Notes: generated from the letters alone by a model not told the origin. A DNA stretch of 64,000 bases from Polaribacter sp. ALD11 (GCF_002831685.1 NZ_CP025119.1:965001-1029000); one strand, 5' to 3'; positions 18,524-27,937 are shown, counted from the first letter of the stretch. A program made the numbers and translations.

Positions 18524-19096
18524 TTACTCAATTACAATTTTATAATCTAAGAGTAAGCCTGCAAGATTATCTTTACTAAACCTTGTTCCTTTTAAACGAT
18601 TGTTTTCTGGATTGATATTAAAATTAAAAGCGGTTCTAAAATCTGATTTCTCTAAATTACTTCCTTCGAAAATTGCTCCTTTTAAATCGGAATCTCCAAA
18701 AAAACTATCGTTTATTATCGTTTCCGTAAAATCTACTTCTTCTAAATTGCAGCTTGTAAAATTTGTTTTCGCCATTTTTAATTGATAGAATGAACTAAAA
18801 TTTAACTGACATTCTTTAAACGAGATCTGCAATAAAAACGGATTCACCTCATTAAACTTCACTCCTATCATTTTACAATTGCTGAAATTTACATCTTTAA
18901 AGGAAGTACCAGTTACAATTGTATTGCTAAAATTACAGTCTATAAATTCACATTCTACAAATTGAATATTCGAAGCATGAATGCTCTCGAAATTGCAATT
19001 TAAAAAAATACAATTCTCATATTCACCTTTTTGAATGTTCGTTTTTGTGAAATCTATTTTTGAGTATTCTTCGCTATCGAAATAAGTATCTGTCAT
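18524..19096 (-). CDS. Pentapeptide repeat protein
   Basis: A 190-residue protein built largely of five-residue repeats of the A(D/N)LxX type, for example FLNCNFESI, FIDCNFSNT, FSNCKMIGV, FTSCNLEEV and FEGSNLEKS. Such proteins fold as a right-handed beta-helix. The overall shape, a break near residue 85-95 between two repeat blocks and an LLLDYKIVIE end, resembles the Qnr/MfpA-like chromosomal group that can shield DNA gyrase. The gyrase-protecting function is not shown by sequence alone. It starts exactly where the NlpE-like gene ends, so the two are surely co-transcribed. Confidence 0.8.
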   Translation of the reverse strand: MTDTYFDSEEYSKIDFTKTNIQKGEYENCIFLNCNFESIHASNIQFVECEFIDCNFSNTIVTGTSFKDVNFSNCKMIGVKFNEVNPFLLQISFKECQLNFSSFYQLKMAKTNFTSCNLEEVDFTETIINDSFFGDSDLKGAIFEGSNLEKSDFRTAFNFNINPENNRLKGTRFSKDNLAGLLLDYKIVIE

Positions 19097-19474
19097 TTAT
19101 AAATTTACTTTTTGCTTCGTCAATTTATAATTTAATTCACTTTCAATTTTGTTTCCATCAATATCTAACAACTCTATAAAATCATCTCCAATTTTATATT
19201 TAAAAGGCGATTTCTCTAATTCTAAAATTAGTTTTCCTTCTTCTACTATGTATTTTCCTGTTTCCTTAAAAACACGATCCTCCCCTTTTCCATTGTAAAC
19301 AGTTTCTAATAGAAAAGTTCCATCTGTATTTAGTGTCATTTTATTATCTATTCCACTACAATCTCCACAAGGAAATTCTCCTTTATAAACACCTGTAACA
19401 TCTTTTACTTCATTGCTTTTACAAGCTGAAAAAAGAATACAAACAATTACTAAAATTTTAAAAAATTGATTCAT
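19097..19474 (-). CDS. NlpE-like copper/envelope-stress lipoprotein
   Basis: A 125-residue lipoprotein: signal MNQFFKILVIVCILFSAC with lipidated Cys18. The NlpE N-domain pattern follows (GVYKGEFPCGDCSGIDNKMTLNTDG), including the CxxC pair Cys36/Cys39. In Escherichia coli, NlpE senses copper and surface contact and signals to Cpx. Bacteroidota have similar stand-alone domains without Cpx, so the signalling role is not transferable. The second OB-fold domain of full NlpE is absent. It lies 8 bases after the M3 peptidase stop in the same direction and abuts the pentapeptide gene. Confidence 0.78.
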   Translation of the reverse strand: MNQFFKILVIVCILFSACKSNEVKDVTGVYKGEFPCGDCSGIDNKMTLNTDGTFLLETVYNGKGEDRVFKETGKYIVEEGKLILELEKSPFKYKIGDDFIELLDIDGNKIESELNYKLTKQKVNL

Positions 19475-19482
19475 TTACGTTG

Positions 19483-21585
19483 CTATTTTAATCCTCTTGC
19501 TTTTAACATTGGTGTTGCTTCAGGATCTCTTCCTGCAAAGGCTTTATACATTTCTGCATACTCCATTGTGTTTCCTTTAGACAAAACTTGTTCACGAAAT
19601 TTTTGTCCGTTTTCACGCGTTAACAATCCATTTTCTTCAAACCAACCATACGCATCATGACTCAGCATTTCTGTCCATAAATACGAATAGTAACCCGCAG
19701 CGTAACCACCGCTAAAAATATGTGCAAAATACGTTGAACGGTATCTTGGTGGAATCTCAGACACATTTAACTTCATGCTTTTTAAAGCTTCTGTTTCAAA
19801 CTTAGCTACGTCTTCAATTTTATCATTTGCAGAAATTGTGTGCCATTTCATATCTAAACTAGAAGAACATAAGTTTTCTATCATAGAATACCCTTGGTTA
19901 AAAGTACCTGCGTCTTTAATTTTCTTCAATAAGGCTGCAGGAATCACTTCTCCTGTTTTGTAATGAATTGCGTAATTATTTAATATTTCTGGGTGCGTAG
20001 ACCAGTTCTCATTAAACTGAGAAGGGAATTCCACAAAATCTCTTGCGGTACTTGTTCCTGAAATTGAAGCATATTTCTGATTTCCGAAAAAACCGTGCAA
20101 TGCATGTCCAAATTCATGAAACATGGTTTCTACTTCGTCAAAACTGATTAGTGCAGGTTCTCCTTCTGCTGGTTTTGGCGAATTACACACATTATAAATT
20201 ACTGGTTTTTGGTTGCGTAACTTAGATTGTTTTACAAAACTACTCATCCACGCGCCTCCACGTTTGCTATCTCTTGCATAATAATCTCCAAAAAATAAGC
20301 CTAATTTACTTCCGTCTTCTTCAAACAACTCATAAACCACAACATCTGGGTGATAAGTTGGTATGTCTGTACGTTTTTTGAAGGTAATTCCATATAATTT
20401 TGTAGCTGCATAGAAAACACCTTTTTCTAAAACGTTTGTCATTTCAAAATAAGGTTTTACTTCGTCTTCGTTTAAGTTGTATTTCGATTTACGTACCTTT
20501 TCTGCATAATGATTCCAATCATACCCTGCTAACTTAAAGTCTTCTCCTTCTTTATTAATTTCTTTCTGAATTTCTTTTATCTCAGAACCTGCTTTCTCTA
20601 AAGAACCCGGAATTAAGTTTTTAAACATGTCAAAAACTTTATCTGGTGTTCCCGCCATGGTTCCCTGTAAACTCCAACTTGCATAATTGTTAAAACCTAA
20701 AATCTGTGCTTTTTCCGCTCTTAACAAAGTCATTTTTAAAACTAAATCGCTAGTATCATACTCTCCTGCATCAGATCTATGTATCGATTTTTCGAATAAC
20801 TCTTTTCTAGTTGCTCTGTTTTCTAATGTTTGTAAAGCTGGTTGTTGTGTTGTATTTACTAACTGAATTTCATATTTCCCCTCTTTTTCTAAAGAACTTA
20901 TTTTTTCATCAGAAAAACCTTTTAACTGTGCTTTGTCAGTAATTACAAGTCCGCCTTTTTTACTCGCATCTAATAATTTCTTTCCAAAATCATTTGATAA
21001 ACTTGCTATTTCAGAATTTATCTCTTTTAATTTGTCCTTTTTTTCTTCGGATAAATTTGCACCAGCTTTAGAAAAATTCTTAAAATATTCTTTTACCAAA
21101 TGCTTCGATTCTGCATCTAAATTAGCGTCCGATACATTGTTATACACTGTTTTAATTTTCTCAAACAGTTTGGTATTTAATAAAATATCATCTGAATGTT
21201 TAGAAAATTTTGGAGCTAATTCTTTCTGATTGGCTTTTATCGTATCATTTGTATGCGCACCTGCAAGTCCAGAAAAAACCGAATTCACATCATCTAACTT
21301 CTTACTACTTTCTTCTAAAGCTAAAATGGTATTTTCAAAAGTTGGCGTTTCTGTATTCTCTGTAATTTTAGCAATTGCTTCATTTTGCAATTTCATACCT
21401 TCTAAAATTGCAGGTAAAAAATGAGCCGTTTTTATTTTAGAGAAATCTGGCGTACCATATTCTAAGGTACTTTTAATTAATAAAGGATTTTTCGAGAGAT
21501 CCATCGTATGTTCTTTTTTTGCTTCTTTCGTATTACAAGAAATCACCAATAATATGGAAGCTGCTATTGTTATATATTTTTTCAT
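19483..21585 (-). CDS. dcp: M3 family zinc peptidase (Dcp-like), lipoprotein
   Basis: A 700-residue peptidase from the ATG at 21585, which gives the lipoprotein signal MKKYITIAASILLVISC. The zinc motif is HEFGHALHGF, with the third ligand in the ENLCSSSLDMKWHT region. The rest is the long helical M3 fold typical of peptidyl-dipeptidase Dcp and oligopeptidase A. It cuts short peptides, and a lipid anchor places it in the periplasm or on the inner leaflet of the outer membrane. An upstream in-frame ATG at 21609 would spoil the signal and overlap nadC, so it is rejected. The nadC stop lies 16 bases upstream. Confidence 0.88.
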   Translation of the reverse strand: MKKYITIAASILLVISCNTKEAKKEHTMDLSKNPLLIKSTLEYGTPDFSKIKTAHFLPAILEGMKLQNEAIAKITENTETPTFENTILALEESSKKLDDVNSVFSGLAGAHTNDTIKANQKELAPKFSKHSDDILLNTKLFEKIKTVYNNVSDANLDAESKHLVKEYFKNFSKAGANLSEEKKDKLKEINSEIASLSNDFGKKLLDASKKGGLVITDKAQLKGFSDEKISSLEKEGKYEIQLVNTTQQPALQTLENRATRKELFEKSIHRSDAGEYDTSDLVLKMTLLRAEKAQILGFNNYASWSLQGTMAGTPDKVFDMFKNLIPGSLEKAGSEIKEIQKEINKEGEDFKLAGYDWNHYAEKVRKSKYNLNEDEVKPYFEMTNVLEKGVFYAATKLYGITFKKRTDIPTYHPDVVVYELFEEDGSKLGLFFGDYYARDSKRGGAWMSSFVKQSKLRNQKPVIYNVCNSPKPAEGEPALISFDEVETMFHEFGHALHGFFGNQKYASISGTSTARDFVEFPSQFNENWSTHPEILNNYAIHYKTGEVIPAALLKKIKDAGTFNQGYSMIENLCSSSLDMKWHTISANDKIEDVAKFETEALKSMKLNVSEIPPRYRSTYFAHIFSGGYAAGYYSYLWTEMLSHDAYGWFEENGLLTRENGQKFREQVLSKGNTMEYAEMYKAFAGRDPEATPMLKARGLK

Positions 21586-21601
21586 TGTGTACTTAATTAA
21601 A

Positions 21602-22462
21602 TTAATCAATTGCTTTTAAACTTAAATCTAAATTATAAACCGAGTGCGTTAATGCGCCAGATGAAATAAAATCTACGCCACATTCTGCATATTTTCTAAT
21701 GGTGTCTTCGTTAATTCCGCCAGAAGATTCTGTTAAACAGGTATCACCAATTAAAGCGACTGCTTTTCGAGTATTTTCATAATTAAAGTTGTCTATTAAA
21801 ATTCTATACACACCTTCATTTGACAAAATTTCTTTAATTTCTTCTAGACTTCTTGCTTCTACAATAATCTTAATATCTAGTTTTTTCTCTGCTAAGTATT
21901 TCTTTGTTTTGGTGATTGCAGCCGTAATTCCGCCAGCAAAATCGATGTGATTATCCTTAATCATCACCATGTCATACAATGCAAAACGATGATTTTCTCC
22001 ACCTCCAATTTTTACAGCCCATTTTTCTAACGCCCTAATTCCTGGGGTTGTTTTTCTAGTATCTAAAACTTTTGTTTTTGTTCCTTTTAATAAATCAGCA
22101 AAAAAAGCTGTTTTTGTTGCAATTGCAGACATTCTTTGCATCGCATTTAACACCAAACGTTCTGCCATTAATATCGATTGCGATTTTCCTGAAACATGAA
22201 AAACAATGTCACCGTACTTTACTTTTTCGCCATCATTTATAAACGTTTCTACTTGTAAATCTTTATCTACGTATGAAAAAACTTGTTTAGCAAATTCTAC
22301 ACCAGCAATAATTCCATCATCTTTTACTAATAATTTCGCTTTTCCTTGTGCATCCGAAGGAATACAAGAAAGAGAGGTATGATCTCCATCGCCAACATCT
22401 TCGCGAATTGCATTGCTTATTATAAGTTCTAATTCTTTTTCAAATTGTTCTTTTGATATCAT
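21602..22462 (-). CDS. nadC: Nicotinate-nucleotide pyrophosphorylase (quinolinate phosphoribosyltransferase)
   Basis: A 286-residue enzyme from the ATG at 22462 that turns quinolinate and PRPP into nicotinate mononucleotide in NAD synthesis. Recognisable motifs are REDVGDGDHTS near the start, RMSAIATKTA, TRKTTPGIRALEKWAVKIGGG, MIKDNHI and the C-terminal ESSGGINEDTIRKYAECGVDFISSGALTHS. The length is normal. A further upstream ATG at 22492 adds ten residues with no homology pattern and is not used. It heads a four-gene minus-strand run (nadC, M3 peptidase, NlpE-like, pentapeptide). Confidence 0.95.
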   Translation of the reverse strand: MISKEQFEKELELIISNAIREDVGDGDHTSLSCIPSDAQGKAKLLVKDDGIIAGVEFAKQVFSYVDKDLQVETFINDGEKVKYGDIVFHVSGKSQSILMAERLVLNAMQRMSAIATKTAFFADLLKGTKTKVLDTRKTTPGIRALEKWAVKIGGGENHRFALYDMVMIKDNHIDFAGGITAAITKTKKYLAEKKLDIKIIVEARSLEEIKEILSNEGVYRILIDNFNYENTRKAVALIGDTCLTESSGGINEDTIRKYAECGVDFISSGALTHSVYNLDLSLKAID

Positions 22463-22551
22463 AATTTCTGAATTCTGATGTAAAAATAACAATGATTTTC
22501 AACTTTTAGTAACTTCTGTTGAATTTATGTTTTAAAACTAATAAATTTGTA

Positions 22552-22559
22552 CCGACAAT
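22552..22559 (+). promoter_or_regulatory. -7 promoter element for rlmH
   Basis: TAAATTTG, 67 bases before the rlmH ATG; the predicted leader includes the palindromic repeat at 22570-22613. Confidence 0.4.
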
Positions 22560-22569
22560 AATTGTCTCC

Positions 22570-22613
22570 TCGAGTGCAGTCGAGAGGTTTTATAAGGTTT
22601 CGACTGCGCTCGA
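22570..22613. repeat. REP-like inverted repeat (TCGACTGCGCTCGA type)
   Basis: TCGAGTGCAGTCGA (22570-22583) and TCGACTGCGCTCGA (22600-22613) form a hairpin with one mismatch or G-U pair around 16 bases. A half copy lies at 30037-30049 upstream of dnaX. Similar GC-rich palindromes are scattered between genes in many flavobacterial genomes. Confidence 0.6.
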
Positions 22614-22626
22614 CCAAACAAAAACT

Positions 22627-23100
22627 ATGAAAATTAAATTGCTTGCCATTGGTAAAACAGATAATAAACACTTAATTCAGTTGGTTGAAGAATATCAAAA
22701 CCGACTAAAACACTACGTTAAGTTTGAGTTGGAAGTGATTCTGGATATTAAAAATGTAAAGAATTTAAGTGAAGTTCAGCAGAAAGAAAAAGAAGGAGAA
22801 TTGATATTATCGAAATTGCAAAACACAGATCAATTAGTGTTGCTAGACGATAAAGGAAAACACTTTACTTCTATTGAGTTTTCACAATATCTTCAGAAAA
22901 AAATGAATTCTGGTATTAAGCAATTGGTTTTAGTTATTGGTGGCCCTTATGGTTTTTCTGATGCTGTTTACACAAAATCTAGTGGAAAAATATCATTGTC
23001 TAAAATGACATTTTCTCACCAAATGATTCGTTTGTTTGTTGTAGAACAAATCTACAGAGGTTTTACAATTCTTAAGAATGAGCCTTATCATCATGAGTAA
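22627..23100 (+). CDS. rlmH: 23S rRNA pseudouridine-1915 N3-methyltransferase
   Basis: A 157-residue SPOUT-family enzyme, exactly the usual RlmH length from the ATG at 22627. It starts MKIKLLAIGKTDNKHLI. The SAM-binding trefoil knot is seen in QLVLVIGGPYGFSDAVY and in the C-terminal SLSKMTFSHQMIRLFVVEQIYR and ILKNEPYHHE. The homodimer methylates pseudouridine 1915 in helix 69 of the large subunit. A longer frame upstream runs through the inverted repeat and is not coding. Confidence 0.95.
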   Translation: MKIKLLAIGKTDNKHLIQLVEEYQNRLKHYVKFELEVILDIKNVKNLSEVQQKEKEGELILSKLQNTDQLVLLDDKGKHFTSIEFSQYLQKKMNSGIKQLVLVIGGPYGFSDAVYTKSSGKISLSKMTFSHQMIRLFVVEQIYRGFTILKNEPYHHE

Positions 23101-23116
23101 CCACAACTATCTTTTT

Positions 23117-23914
23117 TTAAACTGTCTTTTTAATTTTTGAAGCAATTCTGTAAATTAAAATAATCTCAAAAATTTCAACAATAAATTGAGTAACAATTGC
23201 AATTGGAGACAATAGCACAAGCAAAAGACAAATTCCAGTTATAATCTCAAGAACTCCAGTCCATTTTGCTAAGTCTCCAAAATCGGTTAACCTCATAATT
23301 GCGATTCCTACGATTACACTTAAAACTCCGTACGCAATTAGTTTTGAAAGACCGAAAATGCTTAAAAAATCTTCCCAAATATATAATGAAGTTATATCTA
23401 AAACAGAAAAAAACAACGTAAAAATAATAATTAAAAAAGCGCTAATTTGTAATAAATAATTTTGAAACATACCACCAATAATTACAAATCCTCTAAAAAA
23501 CAAAAAATAAGAAATAACTGCTAACAGTTTAATTACAATATAAATACTTTTAAAGGCATTACTTTCTTTCTCAAAACTTAATAAATCTGCACCAACTTCA
23601 AAAAAGCCAACTATAAAATAAACAATTCCAAAAATCATAGCAATATTTAGTTGCCTATAAATATTGTCTTTATTAATTCCTAAAATAGAATCGAATTTTC
23701 CTGGAGTATATTTTTTTTCTAATACTTCTTCATAATCAAAACCTAAAACCTCTAAAATTGCCTTTATGGTATAACTTCTTGGAGAAACATCGCCCGCTTC
23801 TATTCGCTGAATTGTACGCACATTTATATTACATCGATCTACCAATTCTTCTTGTGTAAATCCTTTTTGTTTACGAAGTTCTAAAATCTTCTTTCCTAAT
23901 TCTGGTTGTTTCAT
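23117..23914 (-). CDS. XRE-family transcriptional regulator with membrane domain
   Basis: A 265-residue protein from the ATG at 23914. Residues 1-60 form a Cro/CI helix-turn-helix (KKILELRKQKGFTQEELVDRC...TIQRIEAGDVSP). A short linker is followed by about six hydrophobic segments. This HTH-plus-membrane architecture is common in Flavobacteriia and suggests a membrane-bound regulator or a regulator fused to a sensor or transport-like domain. No target gene is obvious; it is convergent with rlmH and divergent from rdgB. The signal sensed is unknown. Confidence 0.75.
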   Translation of the reverse strand: MKQPELGKKILELRKQKGFTQEELVDRCNINVRTIQRIEAGDVSPRSYTIKAILEVLGFDYEEVLEKKYTPGKFDSILGINKDNIYRQLNIAMIFGIVYFIVGFFEVGADLLSFEKESNAFKSIYIVIKLLAVISYFLFFRGFVIIGGMFQNYLLQISAFLIIIFTLFFSVLDITSLYIWEDFLSIFGLSKLIAYGVLSVIVGIAIMRLTDFGDLAKWTGVLEIITGICLLLVLLSPIAIVTQFIVEIFEIILIYRIASKIKKTV

Positions 23915-24111
23915 TACAAGTATATTTTTAAATTCCATACAATGTTAGTGCAGTAAATTAAATTTACAATTTTTTTGAGTCATTTTCAACCCGACATTTC
24001 CACGACAAAGCAATGGTAACAATACTTCTGGCAATTTATAGTTTTTGCAATTTACATTCTTTTTTTAGCTTTTTTGATGTTTAAATCTTAAAAAAACATC
24101 TTTAAAATGAT

Positions 24112-24119
24112 TACATTTG
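24112..24119 (+). promoter_or_regulatory. -7 promoter element for rdgB
   Basis: TACATTTG (TAnnTTTG), 21 bases before the ATG at 24141. An in-frame TTG start proposed by simple ORF calling lies inside this element and is therefore unlikely. Confidence 0.45.
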
Positions 24120-24140
24120 TTGAAAATCAATTCGTTTTTA

Positions 24141-24722
24141 ATGAAACTAGTCTTCGCAACCAACAACCTTAACAAATTAAAAGAAGTACAAGAAATGCTT
24201 TCTAACACCATAGAAATAATAAGTTTGAAAGACATTAATTGTTTTGATGAAGTTGATGAAACAGAACCTACTTTAGAAGGAAACGCAAAATTAAAAGCAG
24301 ATTATATTACCCAAAATTTTGGGTACAATTGTTTTGCCGACGATACTGGTTTAGAGGTAGAAAGTTTAGATGGCAAACCAGGAGTGTATTCTGCTCGTTT
24401 TGCTGGTGAACCTGCAAATTCTGAAAATAATATGCAAAAATTATTAACGGATTTAGAAAACAAAAAAAATAGAAAAGCACAATTTAGAACAGCTATTTGT
24501 TTAAACTTAGACAACAAACAATATATCTTTGAAGGAGTTTGCAAAGGTGAAATCTTAAAAGAAAAACAAGGCGAAAAAGGTTTTGGATATGATCCTATAT
24601 TTAAACCAACAGGATTCTCTGAATCTTTTGCTGAAATGAAATCTGAAGAAAAAAATAAAATTTCTCATAGAGGAATTGCAATGCTGAAATTAGTTACATT
24701 TTTAAAAGAAAATTACTCCTAA
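24141..24722 (+). CDS. rdgB: Non-canonical purine NTP pyrophosphatase (RdgB/HAM1)
   Basis: A 193-residue house-cleaning enzyme that hydrolyses ITP, dITP and XTP. It starts [20 protein letters not shown], with the phosphate-binding T/SxNxxK motif, then [26 protein letters not shown] and [12 protein letters not shown], then the SHRG motif near the end. The length is standard. It may share a transcript with the transporter permease 46 bases downstream, but there is no functional link. Confidence 0.95.
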   Translation: MKLVFATNNLNKLKEVQEMLSNTIEIISLKDINCFDEVDETEPTLEGNAKLKADYITQNFGYNCFADDTGLEVESLDGKPGVYSARFAGEPANSENNMQKLLTDLENKKNRKAQFRTAICLNLDNKQYIFEGVCKGEILKEKQGEKGFGYDPIFKPTGFSESFAEMKSEEKNKISHRGIAMLKLVTFLKENYS

Positions 24723-24768
24723 AACTTTAGATTTTAAAAGTTAAAAAAACTGTAAGCTCTTTTACAAA

Positions 24769-25797
24769 ATGGAACAAAAATCATATAAAAAACACTTTAT
24801 CCTTTTATCAGTTTTACTGGTTGTATTGTTTGTGTTAAACATTAGCTTAGGCTCTGTTTCTATTCCATTTAAAGACATTTTTAATACTTTAATAGGTAAT
24901 TCTGCAGCCAAAGAAAGTTGGCAAACCATTATTTTAAATTTTAGATTGCCAAAAGCTATCACAGCAATTTTAGTGGGTTCTGGTTTATCTGTTGCTGGTT
25001 TATTAATGCAAACTTTATTTAGAAATCCGTTAGCGGGTCCTTTTGTGTTGGGTATTTCTTCTGGTGCAAGTTTGGGTGTTGCTTTATTAATTTTAGGCAC
25101 TGCCCTTTTTGGTGGCCTTTTCCTAGCAAATTCAATCTCTAACTGGTCTATGCCTATTGCTTCTAGTTTGGGTGCTTTCTTAGTATTGTCTGCCGTAATT
25201 ATTGCAGCAAATAGGGTACGAAATACCATGTCTATTTTAATTATTGGGCTAATGTTTGGTAGTTTAACATCTGCTATTATTAGCGTTCTAGCATATTTTA
25301 GTGAAGCAGAACAAATTCAGCAATTTCTGTTTTGGAGCTTCGGTAGCTTAGGAAACCTTTCTTGGAATGAACTTATAGTATTCATTATAATTTACAGTGT
25401 TGGAATGTTGGCAACCTTATCTATTATAAAACCGTTAAACAGTTTTCTTTTAGGTGAAAATTATGCCAAAAGTTTAGGAATAAATGTGAAGAAAAGTAGA
25501 AACATCATTTTATTAATTACTAGTATTTTAACGGGAGTTATTACTGCTTTTGCTGGTCCTATTGCTTTTGTTGGGTTGGCAGTTCCTCATATTGCTAGAA
25601 TGCTTTTTTCTACTTCAAATCATAAAACATTAATTCCGGCAGTTATTGTTTTAGGTGCAATTATCATGTTAATTTGTGACGCTATTGCACAATTACCAAC
25701 AAGCGAGTTTACGTTGCCAATAAACGCAATTACCTCTTTATTTGGTGCGCCAATTGTTATTTGGTTATTAATTCGAAAGAAGAAGTTGTTTGTGTAA
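24769..25797 (+). CDS. FecCD/BtuC-type ABC transporter permease
   Basis: A 342-residue inner-membrane protein with about nine to ten hydrophobic helices and the FecCD family marks RLPKAITAILVGSGLSVAGLLMQ and RNPLAGPFVLGISSGA near the start, then the cytoplasmic coupling loop ENYAKSLGINVKKSRN and GPIAFVGLAVPHIAR. It is the permease of a type II importer for ferric siderophore, haem or cobalamin. The ATPase is 156 bases downstream. No periplasmic binding protein is next to it. The substrate cannot be chosen from sequence; cobalamin is attractive because the genome has a cobalamin adenosyltransferase. Confidence 0.88.
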   Translation: MEQKSYKKHFILLSVLLVVLFVLNISLGSVSIPFKDIFNTLIGNSAAKESWQTIILNFRLPKAITAILVGSGLSVAGLLMQTLFRNPLAGPFVLGISSGASLGVALLILGTALFGGLFLANSISNWSMPIASSLGAFLVLSAVIIAANRVRNTMSILIIGLMFGSLTSAIISVLAYFSEAEQIQQFLFWSFGSLGNLSWNELIVFIIIYSVGMLATLSIIKPLNSFLLGENYAKSLGINVKKSRNIILLITSILTGVITAFAGPIAFVGLAVPHIARMLFSTSNHKTLIPAVIVLGAIIMLICDAIAQLPTSEFTLPINAITSLFGAPIVIWLLIRKKKLFV

Positions 25798-25952
25798 ATT
25801 AGTGATTCGTGTAAAATATTATTTTGATGTAGCTGAGACATATATTAAATCATAAAATAGTTCACAAAGACATCAACAAACTTAGTATAACATTTGTTAT
25901 ATGAATAAAAAATTTAAAAAACAGACTACATAAGCACTTAGAAAACAAAGCA

Positions 25953-26765
25953 TTGAAAGAAAATAAAATCGAACAGACAAAAAAACATATCGTCCTAAAA
26001 ACCGAACACCTAACGATTGGTTATCAACAGAAAAAGCAAGACAAAATTGTTTTATCTGACATTAATTTATCCATAGAAAAAGGAAAACTAATTAGTGTTT
26101 TAGGTAAAAATGGTATCGGGAAATCGACACTTTTAAGAACACTTTCTAAAGTGCAAAAACCAATTTCTGGTACTATTTATTTTGAAGAGAAAGAATTGAA
26201 TTTGTATTCTGAAAGTGAGCTTTCTAAAAAATTAAGTTTAGTTTTAACAGAACGCTTGCCAGAAAGTCAGCTAACAGTTTTCGAATTGATTGCATTAGGA
26301 AGACAACCCTACACAAATTGGATTGATAAACTTTCTGATACCGATTTAGAAAAAGTAAATTGGGCAATTGCACAAACAGAAATTACACATTTAAAAGACA
26401 ATCGATTTTATGAACTAAGCGACGGCCAACTACAACGCGTTTTAATTGCTAGAGCTTTAGCACAAGATACTACGGTTATTATTTTAGATGAACCAACGGC
26501 ACATTTAGACATGCACCAAACCATTAATATTTTTTCTTTGCTTCAGAAATTAGTACAACAAACAAAAAAAACAATTATTATTTCTTCTCATGAAATAAAT
26601 TTGGCGTTGCAGCTTTCCGATGAAATTATTCTACTCACAGAAAACAACATTCAGTTTGGTACAACAGCAGAATTAATATCAAAAGACGCATTTGAAAACC
26701 TATTTCCCAACAACTTGTTAAATTTTAACAAAACCTTACAACAGTTTGTAATTAACAAGGCTTAA
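25953..26765 (+). CDS. ABC transporter ATP-binding protein (FecE/BtuD type)
   Basis: A 270-residue ATPase with Walker A GKNGIGKST (residues 51-59), Q-loop region LVLTERL, signature LSDGQLQRVLIARA, Walker B VIILDEPTAHLD and the switch His in SSHEINLALQ. LSDGQ replaces the commoner LSGGQ. The partner is the permease upstream. No in-frame ATG precedes Walker A, so TTG at 25953 is taken as start. An out-of-frame ten-codon ATG frame (25901-25933) sits directly upstream and might be a leader peptide. Confidence 0.88.
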   Translation: MKENKIEQTKKHIVLKTEHLTIGYQQKKQDKIVLSDINLSIEKGKLISVLGKNGIGKSTLLRTLSKVQKPISGTIYFEEKELNLYSESELSKKLSLVLTERLPESQLTVFELIALGRQPYTNWIDKLSDTDLEKVNWAIAQTEITHLKDNRFYELSDGQLQRVLIARALAQDTTVIILDEPTAHLDMHQTINIFSLLQKLVQQTKKTIIISSHEINLALQLSDEIILLTENNIQFGTTAELISKDAFENLFPNNLLNFNKTLQQFVINKA

Positions 26766-26767
26766 AT

Positions 26768-26797
26768 TTGATGATATGGTAACTTTCGTTACTTTTG
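26768..26797 (+). promoter_or_regulatory. Complete Bacteroidota-type promoter for the M28 peptidase gene
   Basis: TTG at 26768-26770, 19-base spacer, TACTTTTG at 26790-26797; ATG 37 bases later. Both boxes and spacing fit the consensus. Confidence 0.7.
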
Positions 26798-26834
26798 AAT
26801 ACTAATTACAACAAACAAAACACTTTTTACATCG

Positions 26835-27884
26835 ATGAAAAAAATTCTTTATGTTGCTAGTGCAGTCGCTTTTATGGCCTGTGGTTCTAGTAAAACGGCG
26901 TCTAATGAAGATGCAAACGTAGATCAGGCTGCTAAATATGCAGCATCAATTACTGCTAAAGATTTAGGGAAACACTTATTTATTTATGCTTCAGATGAGT
27001 TTGAAGGTAGAAATACTGGTGAACCAGGACAGAAAAAAGCGGTTGAATATTTAAAAAACTTTTATGTTACCGAAGGAATTGATTCTCCTTTAGGTGGCGA
27101 TGATTATTTTCAGGAAGTTCCTGCAGAATGGATCAATAAAAATGTGCGTAGCGGAAAATTTAAAGATTCTGAAAATGTAGTTGCTTTTATTAAAGGAAGC
27201 GAGAAACCAGATGAAATTGTAGTAATTTCTGCACATTTAGATCATGAAGGTATTAAAGATGGTGAAATTTATAACGGTGCAGATGATGATGGTTCTGGTA
27301 CAGTTGCAATTTTAGAAATTGCACAAGCTTTTCAAATGGCAGCGAAAGCAGGAAAAGGGCCAAAACGTTCTATTTTATTTTTACACGTAACTGGTGAAGA
27401 AAAAGGTTTATTAGGTTCTAAATACTACACAGATGTAGATCCTATATTCCCTTTAGCAAATACCGTTTGTGATTTAAATATCGATATGGTTGGTAGAGTT
27501 GATGACAGACATAAAGCAGACCCTAATTATGTTTATTTAATTGGTTCAGACAAATTAAGTACAGAATTACATAATGTATCTGAGGCTGTTAATAAAAAAT
27601 ATACAAACATTAATTTAGATTATAAATATAATGATGAGAATGATCCTAATAGATTCTATTACAGATCTGACCATTATAACTTTGCAAAAAACAATGTGCC
27701 AATTATTTTTTACTTTAATGGTACGCATGCAGATTACCACAGACCTTCAGATACTCCAGACAAAATTAACTATGAGTTGTTAGAGAACAGAACTCGTTTG
27801 GTTTTTCATACTGCTTGGGAAGTTGCAAACATGGACAAAAGAATTGTTGCTGATAAGGCTGAAGTTAAAAAGGAAACTAAATAA
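26835..27884 (+). CDS. M28 family zinc aminopeptidase, lipoprotein
   Basis: A 349-residue protein with lipoprotein signal MKKILYVASAVAFMAC (Cys16). The M28 domain shows the two-zinc ligand set: VVISAHLDHEG, NGADDDGSGTVAILEIA, TGEEKGLLGS, DMVGRVDD and a late His in FNGTHADYHRPSDTPDKI. Such lipid-anchored exported aminopeptidases degrade peptides in the periplasm or at the cell surface. The precise specificity (leucyl or glutaminyl cyclase-like) is not predictable. Expressed from its own well-formed promoter and closed by a terminator, so monocistronic. Confidence 0.9.
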   Translation: MKKILYVASAVAFMACGSSKTASNEDANVDQAAKYAASITAKDLGKHLFIYASDEFEGRNTGEPGQKKAVEYLKNFYVTEGIDSPLGGDDYFQEVPAEWINKNVRSGKFKDSENVVAFIKGSEKPDEIVVISAHLDHEGIKDGEIYNGADDDGSGTVAILEIAQAFQMAAKAGKGPKRSILFLHVTGEEKGLLGSKYYTDVDPIFPLANTVCDLNIDMVGRVDDRHKADPNYVYLIGSDKLSTELHNVSEAVNKKYTNINLDYKYNDENDPNRFYYRSDHYNFAKNNVPIIFYFNGTHADYHRPSDTPDKINYELLENRTRLVFHTAWEVANMDKRIVADKAEVKKETK

Positions 27885-27910
27885 TTTTTTTCTTTTATAA
27901 ACTATATAAA

Positions 27911-27937
27911 AACCGAGCGAAAGCTTGGTTTTTTTTG
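27911..27937 (+). terminator. Terminator after the M28 peptidase
   Basis: AACCGAGC and GCTTGGTT (27911-27918, 27923-27930) close a GAAA tetraloop and are followed by seven T. Confidence 0.85.

Noticed and set aside
18524..19096. Calling the pentapeptide protein a quinolone resistance gene
   Set aside because: Repeat pattern alone does not show gyrase binding; many pentapeptide proteins have other or no known roles.
24762..25229. A 155-codon frame opposite the permease gene
   Set aside because: Antisense shadow of a strongly supported FecCD permease; low-complexity Lys/Pro/Ile-rich translation.
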